DNA of 64,000 bases from Lichina pygmaea (taxonomy: Eukaryota > Ascomycota > Lichinomycetes > Lichinales > Lichinaceae). Numbering within the stretch: the first letter of the stretch is position 1; each line of letters starts with the position of its first letter. Both the position numbers and the translations under genes were made by a program. Of this stretch, positions 31,601 through 42,362 are shown one piece after another. Location of the stretch: positions 3,224,001 through 3,288,000 of the forward strand of contig OY730171.1 in the NCBI GenBank assembly GCA_963422465.1, in the 5' to 3' direction. The notes below the pieces were generated by a model. It ran no database searches. It saw only the letters and a list, made by a program, of their open reading frames with translations, and was not told the origin of the DNA.

Positions 31601-34600
31601 TCTGGGTAGTTTTTCCACTTGACAAGGTATCACTGACCTTTTCTCTTCAGGATCTGTTCAGCCTTGAATTCCTGTTCTTCCTCTGGTTGGTAATGAAATG
31701 TTTCCTGCAAGGGTGTGCTCTGGTCAGCTAATTTGATCATTGAGATGTGAAAGTTTGGGTGTACCTGAGCGTCTCTCAGTAGTCGCAGTCTGATGTTGAC
31801 TGGTCTGGTTTTTTCTTCGACTGAAAATGGTCTGACCTTGACATGGTCCAGTTTCTTTGTTCTTGGTTTCTTCATTCTCCAATTTCTTGTGAGGAGGTAG
31901 ACTTTATCCCCCTTCTTTAGCTGAGGTGCTATTTTCAATTTCTTGTCCATTTGACGTTGCATTCTTTCTGAGGTCTCTTGAAGGTAGTGCCTTATCATCG
32001 TGTGCGTTTGTCGTAGGAGCTTGTCATGTTGGAGTGCTTTCTCCGTGTTTGGTGAAGCTCTGCTTGGCATCCCGATGTTCACATGTTGTCCAAAATTGGC
32101 AAAAAATAGTGATTCCTTTGTTGAGTCTGATCTGTGCTGGTTGATTGCCAGCTGTGCCACCGGTAATAACTGTACCCAATTGCTGTGGGTCTTGTTGATG
32201 TAATGCTGTAAGTAAGTCTCCAGGACTTGGTTCACTTGCTCTGTCTGGCTGTCGGTTTGTGGGTGATAGGCCATAGACATTTTGGGTTTTATTCCCATGG
32301 CTGCACTGATTGTCTTCCAGTAGTTGGATGTGAAGAGTTTGTCTCTGTCTGTAATGATCATGATCAGAACTCCGTGGTCTCTGACCAATCTGTCCAGTAA
32401 GAGGTGTCCCAACTGTTCTGCTGTGTGGGTCTCCTTGAATAGTACCACTATTAGATATTTTGTGAATCTGTCCACTATCACCATAATCAAGTTGTAGGTG
32501 ATTCCTGTGACTGGGTCTTTGGACTTGGGTAGCTTTGTGATGAAGTCCATCAACACGTCTTCCCACAGGCCTCTCGGTATCGTGTTCGGATGTCCTTCTC
32601 CGTATGGCTTATGTCTTCCATGTTTGTTTTTCTGGCATAGTAGACACTTGCTGATGTAGTTTGTGACATGTTGTCAGAGGTTAATGACATTGTTCCCTGC
32701 CTGTTGGATAAGGTCTGTGGTCTTAGAGATTCCTGGGTGACTATGTGCTGGATTATCGTGGTAGTTCCTTATTAGTTCTTCAGTGTCTTCTGCTGTGAGC
32801 TTGTTGATCTGTGGTTGAGGTACCAGGTTTCCTTGCTGGTCCTGCTATAAGATTGTTCCTTGGTGTTCATCATCTTCCATGTGGTCTTTTCGTCAGCTTA
32901 GTGCGTCTGCTCTCCCATTGTCTTGTCCAGGGGTGTACAAGATCTTGAACTTGTGTTGCCCTAGGAGTTCAGCCTATCTGACTTGCTGTCTGTTCAGCTT
33001 CTTGGTTATCGTGAACGTTGTCAGATTCTTGTGGTCTGTGAGAATGGTGAGTTCAGAACTGCTTTCCGTGTACACTCTCCAGTGTTCGAGTGCGTTGACG
33101 ACTGCCAGTAGCTCTTTATTGTGGATATCATAGTTTCATTCCGCTTGTATTATTTTTTGTGAGTAGTAGGCAACTGGGTGCCACTTGCCGTCTGCCTGTT
33201 GGCATAGACATGCTCCCACTGCCTGATCTGAAGTGTCCGTCTCAATTTGTGTCGGTTGGCCTGTCTTGAAGTTGAGGAGAACTGGTTCCTTGGCGCAAGT
33301 GTCCTTGAGCTGTTGGAATGCTTTTTGTTATCTCTCTGTCCACCAGTACTCCACGTCCTTCTTTGTGAGTTCTGTCAGTGGTGTTGCCATCTGTGAGTAG
33401 TTCTTGATGAACTGTCAGTTGAAGTTGGCAAATCCTAGGAAGGCTTGTACTTCCTTAACTGATGTCAGTGTTGGCCATTGCTGAATCACTTTGATTTTCT
33501 CAGGGTCAATCTTGATCTCTTCAATCCCTATGATGTATCTGAGGAATTCAACTTCCAGTTTGTTGAACTCGCATTTCTTTGGGTTGAGCTTGAGCCCTGC
33601 CTCTTGTAGGCATCGTAGAACATCCTTCACATGTTTGGTATGTTCTTGTTGTGTGTTCGAGTAGACAAGAATGTTGTCCAGGTAGGCGATAGCTGTTTGG
33701 TCCAGGTGTGCTCTGATGATGTTGTTGATCAATGCTTGACATGTTGCTGGTGTGTTTGTGAGTCCGAATGGCATAACCAGATACTTGTAGTGTCTGTATC
33801 AGGTTCTGAAGACTGTCTTCCATTCTTCTCCTTCTTTCATGTGTATCAGGTTGTATGCTCCTTTCAAGTCCAGCTTGGTAAAGATTGTAGCTTGGCTGAT
33901 CCTGTCTTGCAATTTGTTCGCATTTGGCAACAGATATCAGTTCTTGATGGTAATGTTGTTGAGTTTCCTGTAATCCACACAAAGTCGAAGACTTCTGTTT
34001 TTCTTTGGTGCAAATAGTATCGGGTATCCTGCTGGCAATTGAGATTCTTGAATGAAACTCTTTTTCAGATTTTCCTCCAGGTACTCGCGAAGTACTTGGA
34101 GCTCTTTCTCTGATAACTGGTAAATTGGTCCAAATCCTGGCTCTGTCCCTGGTTGCAACTTGATCTCATGATCCCAAGGTTGGTGCTTAGGCAACACTGC
34201 TGTCGTTGTCTCTTCCTGAAAGAGGTTATCATACCCAGGTCAGTACTCTTCAGGGATCTCCAGAGAGTTAACAACTTCCTCTCTCTTCATCTCTGACTGT
34301 TTGGCCACCTGGTTCCGGGGTGTGCCTGTTGAGGCAGACCTCTTCTCTTGAGAGTCATCCTTTCTGTCAGTGAGGTTCCACTGAGGACTCCTTCCCTCAT
34401 CTGTCCACACCTTCTGCGGCTGGTAACAGGTCCGAGCTGTGTTGTTAGTGCAGTTCCTAAACATAAGTACTCCTGTCCTCCAGTTAATAACTGGGTTGTG
34501 CTTCTTTAGCCAAGGCATCCCCAAATAGATATCCTGAGTGGCCAACTCGACAATATCAAGGTGGATCCTTTCAGCATAGTGTCCGGTAACTATTTCCATT

Positions 34601-36374
34601 GGCTGCGTCTTATGGCAGACTAGCTCTGTCTGTCCATTCACCATCGTGAGCTGATAGGGCTGCTGCTTGCGTCTCCTTCCAGTGCTAAGGGTGTTGTAGA
34701 GTTGTCTTGAAATGTAGTTTCCACTGGCTCCAGAGTCAACAAGTGTGTATGTCTGTACTGGCGTGTTGGCGTGTAGTGACACAGGCAATCACAGGTGCTT
34801 TGTGTTGCTAGGGGTCATGTTGTTGAGCTCCCGATGTCGCCCCTTGACAAGGGAGTTCAGTTTTTTCCTGATTGAAGTGTCTTTCCACTGACTGGGCAAT
34901 GGGTCCAGCCATTCCCATCAGTCCTGAGGAATCTGTTCATGAATTTGTCTTGCTGATGCTTGTCACATCCAGGCTTGAGGCAGTACTGCCAATTGTTGAC
35001 GTAGCAGTTGTGGTTGTTGCCTTGCTGTAGGAACATGAGGTGTTTGTGCCAATCATGTGTGTGCCCGGGGAATGCAGTGTGTTGGCGTTTGTCCCAAAGA
35101 TGGATCTCACACGCATCCTTCTCGCAATTGACCCAATGCTTGTGGCAGGTGGCGTGGTAGGGTGAATGTCCTCTGTACCTTCGTAGTTGTTCGTGGTAGG
35201 TGCAGTAGTGCTTTGTGCAAAACCTCCACTGTAGTTCGCCGTGCCGTAGATTTCGTGGGTCCATGCTGTAAGCATAGCTTTCTTGTGGTATTTCTTCTTT
35301 GATAGACGTGGGTTCATCTCAGTCCCTATCAGAGGTGGTTAAGGGCTCCTGTCCCTTGTCCTGACCTGTCAGTTCTGGTAGTTCCTTGCCTCCTGATGTT
35401 GCCAGTTGGTGGGCTGCTTCCAATATCTGATCGTAGTTGTCCCATTGTTCAAGGGATAGCTGAGCCTCTCCTGGTGGGTCCTCTGGCTTGATGACATTCC
35501 AGTCTCCGTCAAGTGTATTAAGTTGCTGTCGGTGCACCTTGTTCTTTGAACAACAGTCTTTCACTATGTGGCCTAGCTTGCCACAGGCATAGCACTTCAG
35601 TGCTTTCCTCTTTTTGTTGTTCCTTCCCTTCGTGAACCTTCCCTTGTGGTGGACTGCATCCAGTTCCATGGGTGCATAGCCATATGGATCATGTGGTGGT
35701 GCCTTGTTAGGCGGCTTGTAGTGGTTGCTCACATGCCATGTGGGGTGGCTGTATCCTCTGTCGTGGCATTTCTCCATCGCTTGCTTGAATAGTTTGTTAT
35801 CGATGTTGATTGCTTGTGCGATGAGTTTGTCCAGTGTGTCGACCACTCGTCCGTCGAAGGTGATTTCATCCTTCATGTTTTCCTTGAGTCCACGTCAGTA
35901 CATGACCATCAGGGTGTTGTCGTCCCAGTCAGTCAGTACTGAGTATTGTTTGAACTGCGTGGTGTACTCTGCGGCTGAGTGTTGTTGTTTGATGTGCTGG
36001 ATCATTTGTATAGCCACTTTGTCTTCGTTAGATGGTCCAAGAATCCTTTTGATCTTGTCCTTGAATCGTGTCCATTTTGTCATCCATTCTGTTGTGCTGT
36101 TGTGGTCTCTGTTTCCTGAGAGATGTTTGTTGATGTAGGGCTTGATCCATTGATAAGCATTGCCTCTCATGTAAGTGGTTGCAAAGAGGGACCACTTTTC
36201 CTTAGGCAGCTTCATCTCTGGTTGGAATTGAAAGTAGACTTGGAGTTGCATGAGCCAGTCATCAACCTTGTTTCTTTCGCCGTAGAACAGGTCTGGCTTG
36301 GCAATGCTAATCTTTCCATCTGGGAAGTTGGGGTTGGTTGCTTCTGAGGTACTCATCCTTGAGGGTCTTCAAAG

Positions 36375-37016
36375 TGTTGTGGTCCGTACTGTACTGTCCT
36401 ATCCGAGTATAGGATTAGGGCGAGAGGTGGAAGGTGGGTTGGTTCTCGCAGGAGAGGAGTGTCAAGGAGTGCGAAGGGGTTTGGTGGAACGTGGTGGTGG
36501 TGACACCTGATCAACGGCTTCGTACAAAGGATTGTATTGAAGTAGATCTAGTTGTCTGGATCACAACATGAGTTGAAGACAATTGTTCCATAAGGGAACT
36601 ATCACCGGACTATATAGTGCTGGCCTGTCAAGACAATCAAGATTGTCTTGACAGTCTTGACGTCAAGACAGGTGAGATTGTCTTGATAGTCCCACCATGT
36701 TATGCACCCTGCGTCAAGACTGGTGAGATTGTCTTGATGCTTCATGCATCCTGTGTCAAGACTGGTGAGATTGTCTTGATGCTTCATGCATCCTGCGTCA
36801 AGACTGGTGAGATTGTCTCGATGCTTCATGCATCCTGCGTCAAGACTGGTGAGATTGTCTTGATGCTTCATGCATGCTGTGTCAAGACTCCCGTGTGTGT
36901 CTCGACAGTCACGTGACCCCTTGTTGGTTGGTCACTTGACTTCCATGGTGTCCTCTTGCCTGGCCCGTGGCCTGATTGCCTATAAATGAGTGGCTCCCAT
37001 CCCCTGGGTCGTAACA
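36375..37016 (-). repeat. 5' LTR of gypsy B (642 bp, four 42-bp units)
   Basis: Partner of 30393-31032. Over the first ~230 aligned bases I count about a dozen differences, all of them transitions. The primer-binding segment (CTTTGAAGACCC in element orientation) adjoins it at 36374-36363. Confidence 0.92.
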
Positions 37017-38500
37017 CTATTCTGACTTCAACATGCTGGAAACTGGAGTACTTCCCTGAAAGATTTAAGAGTGCAAAAACAGTCTGCTTGAGGAAACCTG
37101 GCAAGGGAACCTACAATCAAGCTAAAGCCTGGCGCCCTATAGCTCTGCTAAACACAACAGGCAAGCTGATGGAAGCTATTGCTGCAGCCAGACTAAGCAA
37201 GATAGCAGAAGAAGCTGGACTATTGCCAGATATCCAGATGGGCTTTAGGAAAGGAAGATCCACAGAAGCAGCACTTTTCCTTCTAACCTCCCAAGTGGAA
37301 AAAGTCTGGAAGGAAGGCATGGTTGCATCCCTACTCTCACTGGATATCTCAGGAGCCTATGACAGAGTTCTCCCCAAGATACTACAGCAAATTCTGAAAA
37401 GAAAAGGAATACCTGCCTGGCTAGCTTCCTGGATCTACTCCTTCTGTGATAAGCACTCTACCACTCTTGTCTTTGATGATTCTGAGTCTTATTCTATTCC
37501 TATTCATTGTGGAGTTTCTCAAGGTTCTCCATTATCCTCTATTCTTTTTCTATTCTACATTTCTGAATTGCATGAGACTGTGCATACTCCCTCTTCTGGT
37601 GTATCTGCCCTGGGGTTTGCAGATGATACAAATCTGCTTGCTTTTGGTCACTCCTTGAAAAGTAACCTTCTGAAGTTAAAGAACACACACCACAAATGTC
37701 TATCCTGGGCTGCAAGACATGGAATAGTCTTCTCACCTGAGAAATATAAAATACTTCATTTTTCCAGAAGAAGATCAGACAATCTTCAGCTCAAGCTCAG
37801 ACTGGGGAATGTGATTCTCAAACCAAAAGAAGAAGTGCGAGTACTTGGAGTGTACCTAGATGCAAAGCTCCACTGGCACAAACACCAGAGGATTATTCTT
37901 CAAAAAGCACAGAAAGCACTCTCTTCTCTTTCTAGAACTTCCTATTCTACTTGGGGCTTTCCAGTTCACACATCACGTCTGGTGTACACTGCTATACTGA
38001 GATCTCTACTGAGCTATGCAGTGGGGATCTGGTTTAACCCTCTAAGAAAATCCTCCAATATCTCTTCTCTTGTTTCATTTCAAAACAGATGCCTAAGACT
38101 TATTGGGGGTGCCTTCAAAGCCACTCCTTCTTTTCTATTAGAGAGTGAGCTTTTTCTTCTACCTCTAGACCTATACTTTAAATTTCACACTGCCTGTTTT
38201 CTTTCTTCTATTCAAAACTCCCCTCTCAAATACTTTCTTGACAGTATCTTTTCCACTATTTCCAGCTATGCCTCTCTCTTGAAGAAACCTTTAAAGGAAT
38301 CCTCAACTATCTCTCCTAAGTGGAAATTCACTTGGTTAAGTCAAATAACTACTAACCAGGCTAGTTCAAAGAAAGAACTACAAAAGCTCTTTACTAAAGA
38401 GTGGGAAGACCAATGGGAAGAGAAGAAAAGAAGAAGCTATCCAGACTGGCAGACTTTCTGTCAAAAGCCACACAAAAATAATCTGAAGCTCTACAAAGAG

Positions 38501-39044
38501 TGTTACGACCCAGGAGGAACACAGTCTTTATATACTCACAGAAAGCAGCAGACAGGATACTGGACGGAAGTACCAGACAGCGTGACACGGGAACCGGTCA
38601 CGTGACCGGCGAGACAAACCAGGGGGTGCTTGCCGCAGCATGCATATGCACGAACAAGTGAGCAAAGTGAGCGGAGCTCACCCAGCTCGCCGCAGCGTGC
38701 ATGAAAAGTGAGCAAAGTGAGCAGAGCTCACCCAGCTCACCGCAGCGTGCATGAAAAGTGAGCAAAGTGAGCAGAGCTCACTCTGCTCACGAACTGGGCA
38801 CTATATAGTCCGGCGATAGTTCCCCTATGGAATGATTGTCTTCAACTCATGTTGTGATCCACACAACTAGATCTACTTCAATACAATCCTTTTGTACGAA
38901 GCTGTTGATCAGGTGTCACCACCACCACATTCCACCAAACCCCTTCACACTCCTTGACACTCCTCTCCTGCGAGAACCAACCCGCCTTCCGCCTCTCGCC
39001 CTAATCCTATACTCGGATAGGACGGTACGGTACAGACCGCAACA
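38501..39044 (+). repeat. Solo LTR (544 bp, three 50-bp units) at AAGAG
   Basis: TGTTACGACCC to CCGCAACA, flanked by AAGAG at 38496-38500 and 39045-39049. A clean solo LTR in the LINE near its C-terminal zinc finger region, in the same orientation as gypsy A. Confidence 0.93.
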
Positions 39045-39557
39045 AAGAGTTACAGAAAGCTGAGGCAAGTCTGCTACTGCAAATCAGGACTGGAAGAATT
39101 GGTCTGGCAAGTTTTCTTTTCAGAGCTGGAGCTCCTGACTTCCCTACCCCACTATGTGTGTGTGGCCAAGCAGAAGAAACTGCAAAACATATCACCTCTT
39201 TATGCTCTCTTTATTCAAGACAAAGACAACAAGTCTCTTTTAATCCCCAAGACTTCACCACTATTATTTCAAACCCAGAGCTACTACAGAAGTTCTTGTA
39301 CTGGTTTATGTCTTTGAAAAGACTAAACCAGTTTAATCTAGCTTTCAAACTCCACTATTCCCAATCCAATACCTAGATTCTCTTCTCTTACCAGAAACTT
39401 CAAGATTCCTTTTGTTACATTCCCTAGTCACACCCTGCCTTCAGTTTTTATCCCTTCAAAGGTTTTCTGAAGGAGTTCACTATTAGCTAGAAGATCTGCA
39501 TGGCTGTAAAGCTACTACCAGTGTAAGAATCAAATAAATAAAAAATAAATAAAAAAA
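39045..39557 (+). mobile_element. LINE 3' end with tail (last piece of the chimeric LINE)
   Basis: It holds the C-terminal zinc finger (CVCGQAEETAKHITSLC), the ORF2 stop at 39374-39376, a ~155-bp 3' UTR with the conserved CAGTGTAAGAATCAAATAAA end, and a mixed A/AAAT tail. The right target-site duplication follows at 39558. Confidence 0.92.
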
Positions 39558-39569
39558 ACTGATCCAGTA
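39558..39569. repeat. Target-site duplication, right copy, of the chimeric LINE
   Basis: ACTGATCCAGTA, identical to 19481-19492. The sequence after it continues the gypsy D LTR that stops at 19492. Confidence 0.92.
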
Positions 39570-39794
39570 ACCTTGACCTGACTTGGCTTGAGACTTGAGA
39601 CTTGGATTGATGTACAAGACAAAAGACAAGAAAGGAAAAGAGAAAAGAAGAAGAGAAGAAGCTGGGGGAGCAGGAGAAGTTCTTATAGGCAGGGGATCAG
39701 GCAACAGTGGAGCAAGCAGGCAACAGTGCAGATGGGACTTCCCGGCAAGGTGTGTGACTTGTGCCAGATATGCAACTGGGCCAGAACTGTGACA
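39570..39794 (-). repeat. 5' LTR of gypsy D, displaced first part
   Basis: In element orientation it starts TGTCACAG at 39794 and has CCTATAAGAAC (TATA box) near 39690, a pyrimidine-rich start region, and then the break at the LINE insertion. With 19492-19418 it makes a ~300-bp LTR with TGT...ACA ends. It is split from the rest of D by 20 kb of nested elements. Confidence 0.75.
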
Positions 39795-40271
39795 GTAGGA
39801 GAATGTACAGTCTTATGAAGTTCAGAAATATAGAATAGAAAAAGAATAGAAGAGAAAGAGGAATCTTGGGGAACTCCACAGTGAATAGGAATAGAAGAGG
39901 ACTCAGAGTTATCAAAAACTAGAGTGGTTGTACATCTGGTACAGAAAAAGAAAATCTAAGAAGTCAGTCAGAGAGGAATTCCTTTTCCCTCCAGAATCTT
40001 TTGTAGAATCTGTGGAAGAACTCTGTTATATACTCCTGAGATGTCCAGAGAAAGTAGAGATGCAACCATGCCTTCTTTCCAGACTTTTTCCACTTGGGAA
40101 GTTAGGAGAAAAAGTACTGATTCAGTTGATCTACCTTTTCTGAACCCCATCTGGATTTCTGGCAAGAGTTTGGCTTCTTCTGCTACCTTGCTTAGCCTGG
40201 CTACTGTAATAGCTTCCATCAGCTTGCCAGTTGTGTTTAGCAGAGCTATAGAGTGCCAGACTTTAGCTTGG
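39795..40271 (-). mobile_element. LINE fragment (RT), fused to partner RNA copy 3
   Basis: Reverse-strand RT piece of subfamily 2 (EAKLLPEIQ, SLDISGVYNRV). Its 5' side, at CAAGCTAAAG (equivalent to ~4164 in the first long copy), is joined to the partner element; its 3' side is cut by the LTR of gypsy D. Confidence 0.85.
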
Positions 40272-40437
40272 CCACAGTTGAGCTATGCCAAGGTATAGCA
40301 CAGAGTCGCTATCCTTTGCAGAGTCTCTGCCACACTTCCCCACAGTCCTGAAGCTTTTTGCACTCTGCTGTGTACACTCACCTCTAGGTCCTGCTTCAGA
40401 GTGCTGAGTTGCCAGCCTGGAGCCCACACTCTAACTG
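40272..40437 (-). repeat. Chimera-partner RNA element, copy 3 (3'-terminal 166 bp)
   Basis: It matches the last part of copies 1 and 2, including the terminal hairpin (GCTATACC-TT-GGCATAGC, one mismatch) and CAACTGTGG before the LINE. The 5' part is lost at 40437, where gypsy E starts. Confidence 0.75.
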
Positions 40438-42362
40438 GTGGTTGTGGATAAACTCACCAAATACACTCACCTGATCCTGTGGCAAGAGACAGGAACAGTG
40501 AGTGAACTTGCCAATGTCCTGCTCAGAGAATTAGTTAGCCAGTGAGAGCTACTAACAAAGATTATCTTGGATTAAGACAAACTCTTCACCTTGAAATTCT
40601 GGAACACATGGACAAGACAGCTAGGGATAGATACAAGAATATCTACCACCTACTATCCACAGACAGACAGACAAACTGAGAGAATAAACTAAACAATAGA
40701 ATAGTACCTACACCACTACATCAACTATCAACAAGATGATTGGGTGGAACTGTTACCAATAGCTCAGTTTATGTACAATGATCAGCAGCACAGTATAACA
40801 GGCACAACACTGTTCTTTGCAAACTACAGCAGAAACCTCTGCTGGGAAGTGACAGTGGCTGGAAGTGGCACTTCAACAAATATTGAAAAACTCACTGCTA
40901 TGCATGAGAAAATAAAGACTACAATTGAAGCTGTGCAGTAAGCAACAAGCCACCACCTGAATAACAAAAAGTTAAAAGGACTAACTCTGGAGAGAGAGGA
41001 TAAGATCTATTTGTCAACAAAAAACCTGTGCTTGAAGTGACTAAGCAGGAAGCTGGATCATGTGTGAATCAGACTGTTTGAGATTGAGAAGTGCACTGGA
41101 GAAGTCAACTATTGACTGAGACTGCCAAAGAAGGCATGGATACACTGAGTATTCTATGTCTCACTGCTCAAGCCAGCACCCAGCAACACAGAAATCAAAA
41201 CAGAATAGTACTTCAAGAACAACAAAGAAGAGTACAACATCAAAAGAATTCTAGACAGTTAAAAAAATAGACAGAAGATTGAGTACCTGGTCAAATAGTT
41301 AGGGTATAACAACAACAAGAATTTGTGGAAACCCACCAAGAATTTCAGCTCTGTGACAAGCCAGAAGCTGTGGGATTTTCACTGAGAAAACTCACAGAAG
41401 CCAGGACTGACAGAGACAAAGACTCAAGAGAAGCCAAAACCTCCAAAGAGAAAAGATTATCCAGAGTCAGTGGAGACACTACACATGAAGTCTTCTACTC
41501 AAGAGTCTCTTGGTTCTTGATTATAGCAAGCTCACACTTGATAGCCTCACCCTTCTTCTTGGACAACAAACCCAGCTGCTTGCAAAGATAGATCTTGCAA
41601 GGAAGGAGCTGTGACTTCTGCTTCTTAATATCCTGCAGCTGAGTCTTGAGCTGAGCATGCTCAAGCTCTATCTTTTCCTATTCTGAATCTGGAAGATAAA
41701 GATCATAACAGCAACTCTTCTTAATGCACTGACTGCAAGATGTGGACTCCAAGCTGACAACACACTTGGTATAGTTATAACAACATGCACTACATGAAAC
41801 TTTGGACACCTTACCTATTTTGCCAACACAAGAACTGAGAGCTCCACAACAGTTATGACAAGATATCCAGAGTATGGCAAAAGAAGTGAGAGGATCTGGG
41901 GACAGAACCTTGGAGGAAGAGGATAGTGTTAAGGCCCAGGCTGGAACAGCTGAGCCAACTGAAGTGAGTGTACTAAGGTACACAGAACAATGTTCACCTG
42001 ACCTGGTGGACAAGGTGGACAAGATATAACCAGCTTAATCACCTTGTCCAAAGTGGCAGAGGTGGACAAGAAGAGCACCCCTCAACCACCTTGTCCATAC
42101 AGAAAGCTGATACCTCTCAGGGCAGACCCCCCCCTCAGGCTTCTGTATATAAGAGAACCCAGATAGCCAGGGAGAATAGCTCTCCAGGCTGAACACATAT
42201 AACCAAAGACAATAGCAAGAGAGTTACCCACCTTGCTATTCATCTATTGAGTCCCTGCCCTTATTGTCCAGACATGTGGACCAACCACATTCTGTGTGAA
42301 CATGGACTGGCCCTTAGCACTGGGGAGTCATAGACTATTCCTGGATGCTAAGGGCACCAACA
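40438..42362 (+). mobile_element. Chromovirus (gypsy) remnant E: integrase to 3' LTR, broken
   Basis: Starts inside integrase (VDKLTKYTHLILW; QTDRQTE block near 40668; FMYNDQQHSITGTTLFFANY near 40767), continues through a chromodomain-like end (about 41.2-41.34 kb) and an antisense frame. It ends with a purine tract GGAGGAAGAGGATAG and an LTR that starts TGTTAAGGCCC at 41928, with TATATAAG at 42146. The LTR end near 42362 (CCAACA) is my estimate. The same layout as A and B but a different family. Broken many times; old. Confidence 0.75.
41400..42022 (-). other. Antisense Cys-rich coiled-coil frame in gypsy E (fossil)
   Basis: Opposite to pol, starting inside the LTR: CHNCCGALSSCVGKIGK, then CSACCYNYTKCVVSLES, CSQCIKKSCC, and then, after a break, a Lys/Leu/Glu-rich coiled-coil-like stretch toward 41400. 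The order CX2C cluster, CX2C cluster, coiled coil matches A and B although the element is divergent, so this antisense frame is an old family trait. Confidence 0.6.

Larger units (their letters stand above)
30393..37016 (-). mobile_element. Ty3/gypsy chromovirus element B, near full length, broken
   Basis: 6,624 bp on the reverse strand with LTRs at 36375-37016 (5') and 30393-31032 (3') and a CTATT duplication (30388-30392, 37017-37021). The internal region is very similar to element A: gag from 36356 (MSTSEATNPNFPDGK), knuckle CYACGKLGHIVKDC near 35580, protease DSGAS near 34730, RT about 34.2-33.4 kb, RNase H about 33.4-32.9 kb, integrase about 32.6-31.7 kb, and a chromodomain remnant near 31.6 kb. 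Broken roughly half a dozen to ten times; some breaks are shared with A. The LTRs carry the 42-bp-unit U3, unlike A. The youngest insertion in the nest by position. Confidence 0.93.
30288..38500 (+). mobile_element. LINE segment, tandem copy 2, interrupted by gypsy B
   Basis: 30288-30392 plus 37017-38500 (the two CTATT copies counted once) is again exactly 1,584 bp, the same CAAAT-to-AAGAG span as 28210-29793. The RT frame 37021-38500 is open and carries LDISGAYDRV, the CGVSQGSPLS block and GFADDT; the TGA and TAG of copy 1 are absent (CGA and TGG here). It ends at the AAGAG site of the solo LTR. Confidence 0.88.
20610..39557 (+). mobile_element. Chimeric Tad1-like LINE with nested LTR elements (5'-truncated)
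   Basis: One LINE insertion, now spread over 19 kb. It starts in the endonuclease domain (TCCTTTCTTCC, equivalent to ~3075 in the first long copy) fused to partner RNA copy 2. LINE pieces: 20610-21781, 28210-29793, 30288-30392, 37017-38500 and 39045-39557. Between them sit gypsy A, a hybrid LTR, gypsy B and a solo LTR. The piece from CAAAT to AAGAG occurs twice (1,584 bp each time once gypsy B and its duplication are removed). The tail is AAATAAATAAAA-type and ends at 39557, followed by the right copy of ACTGATCCAGTA. Confidence 0.92.
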
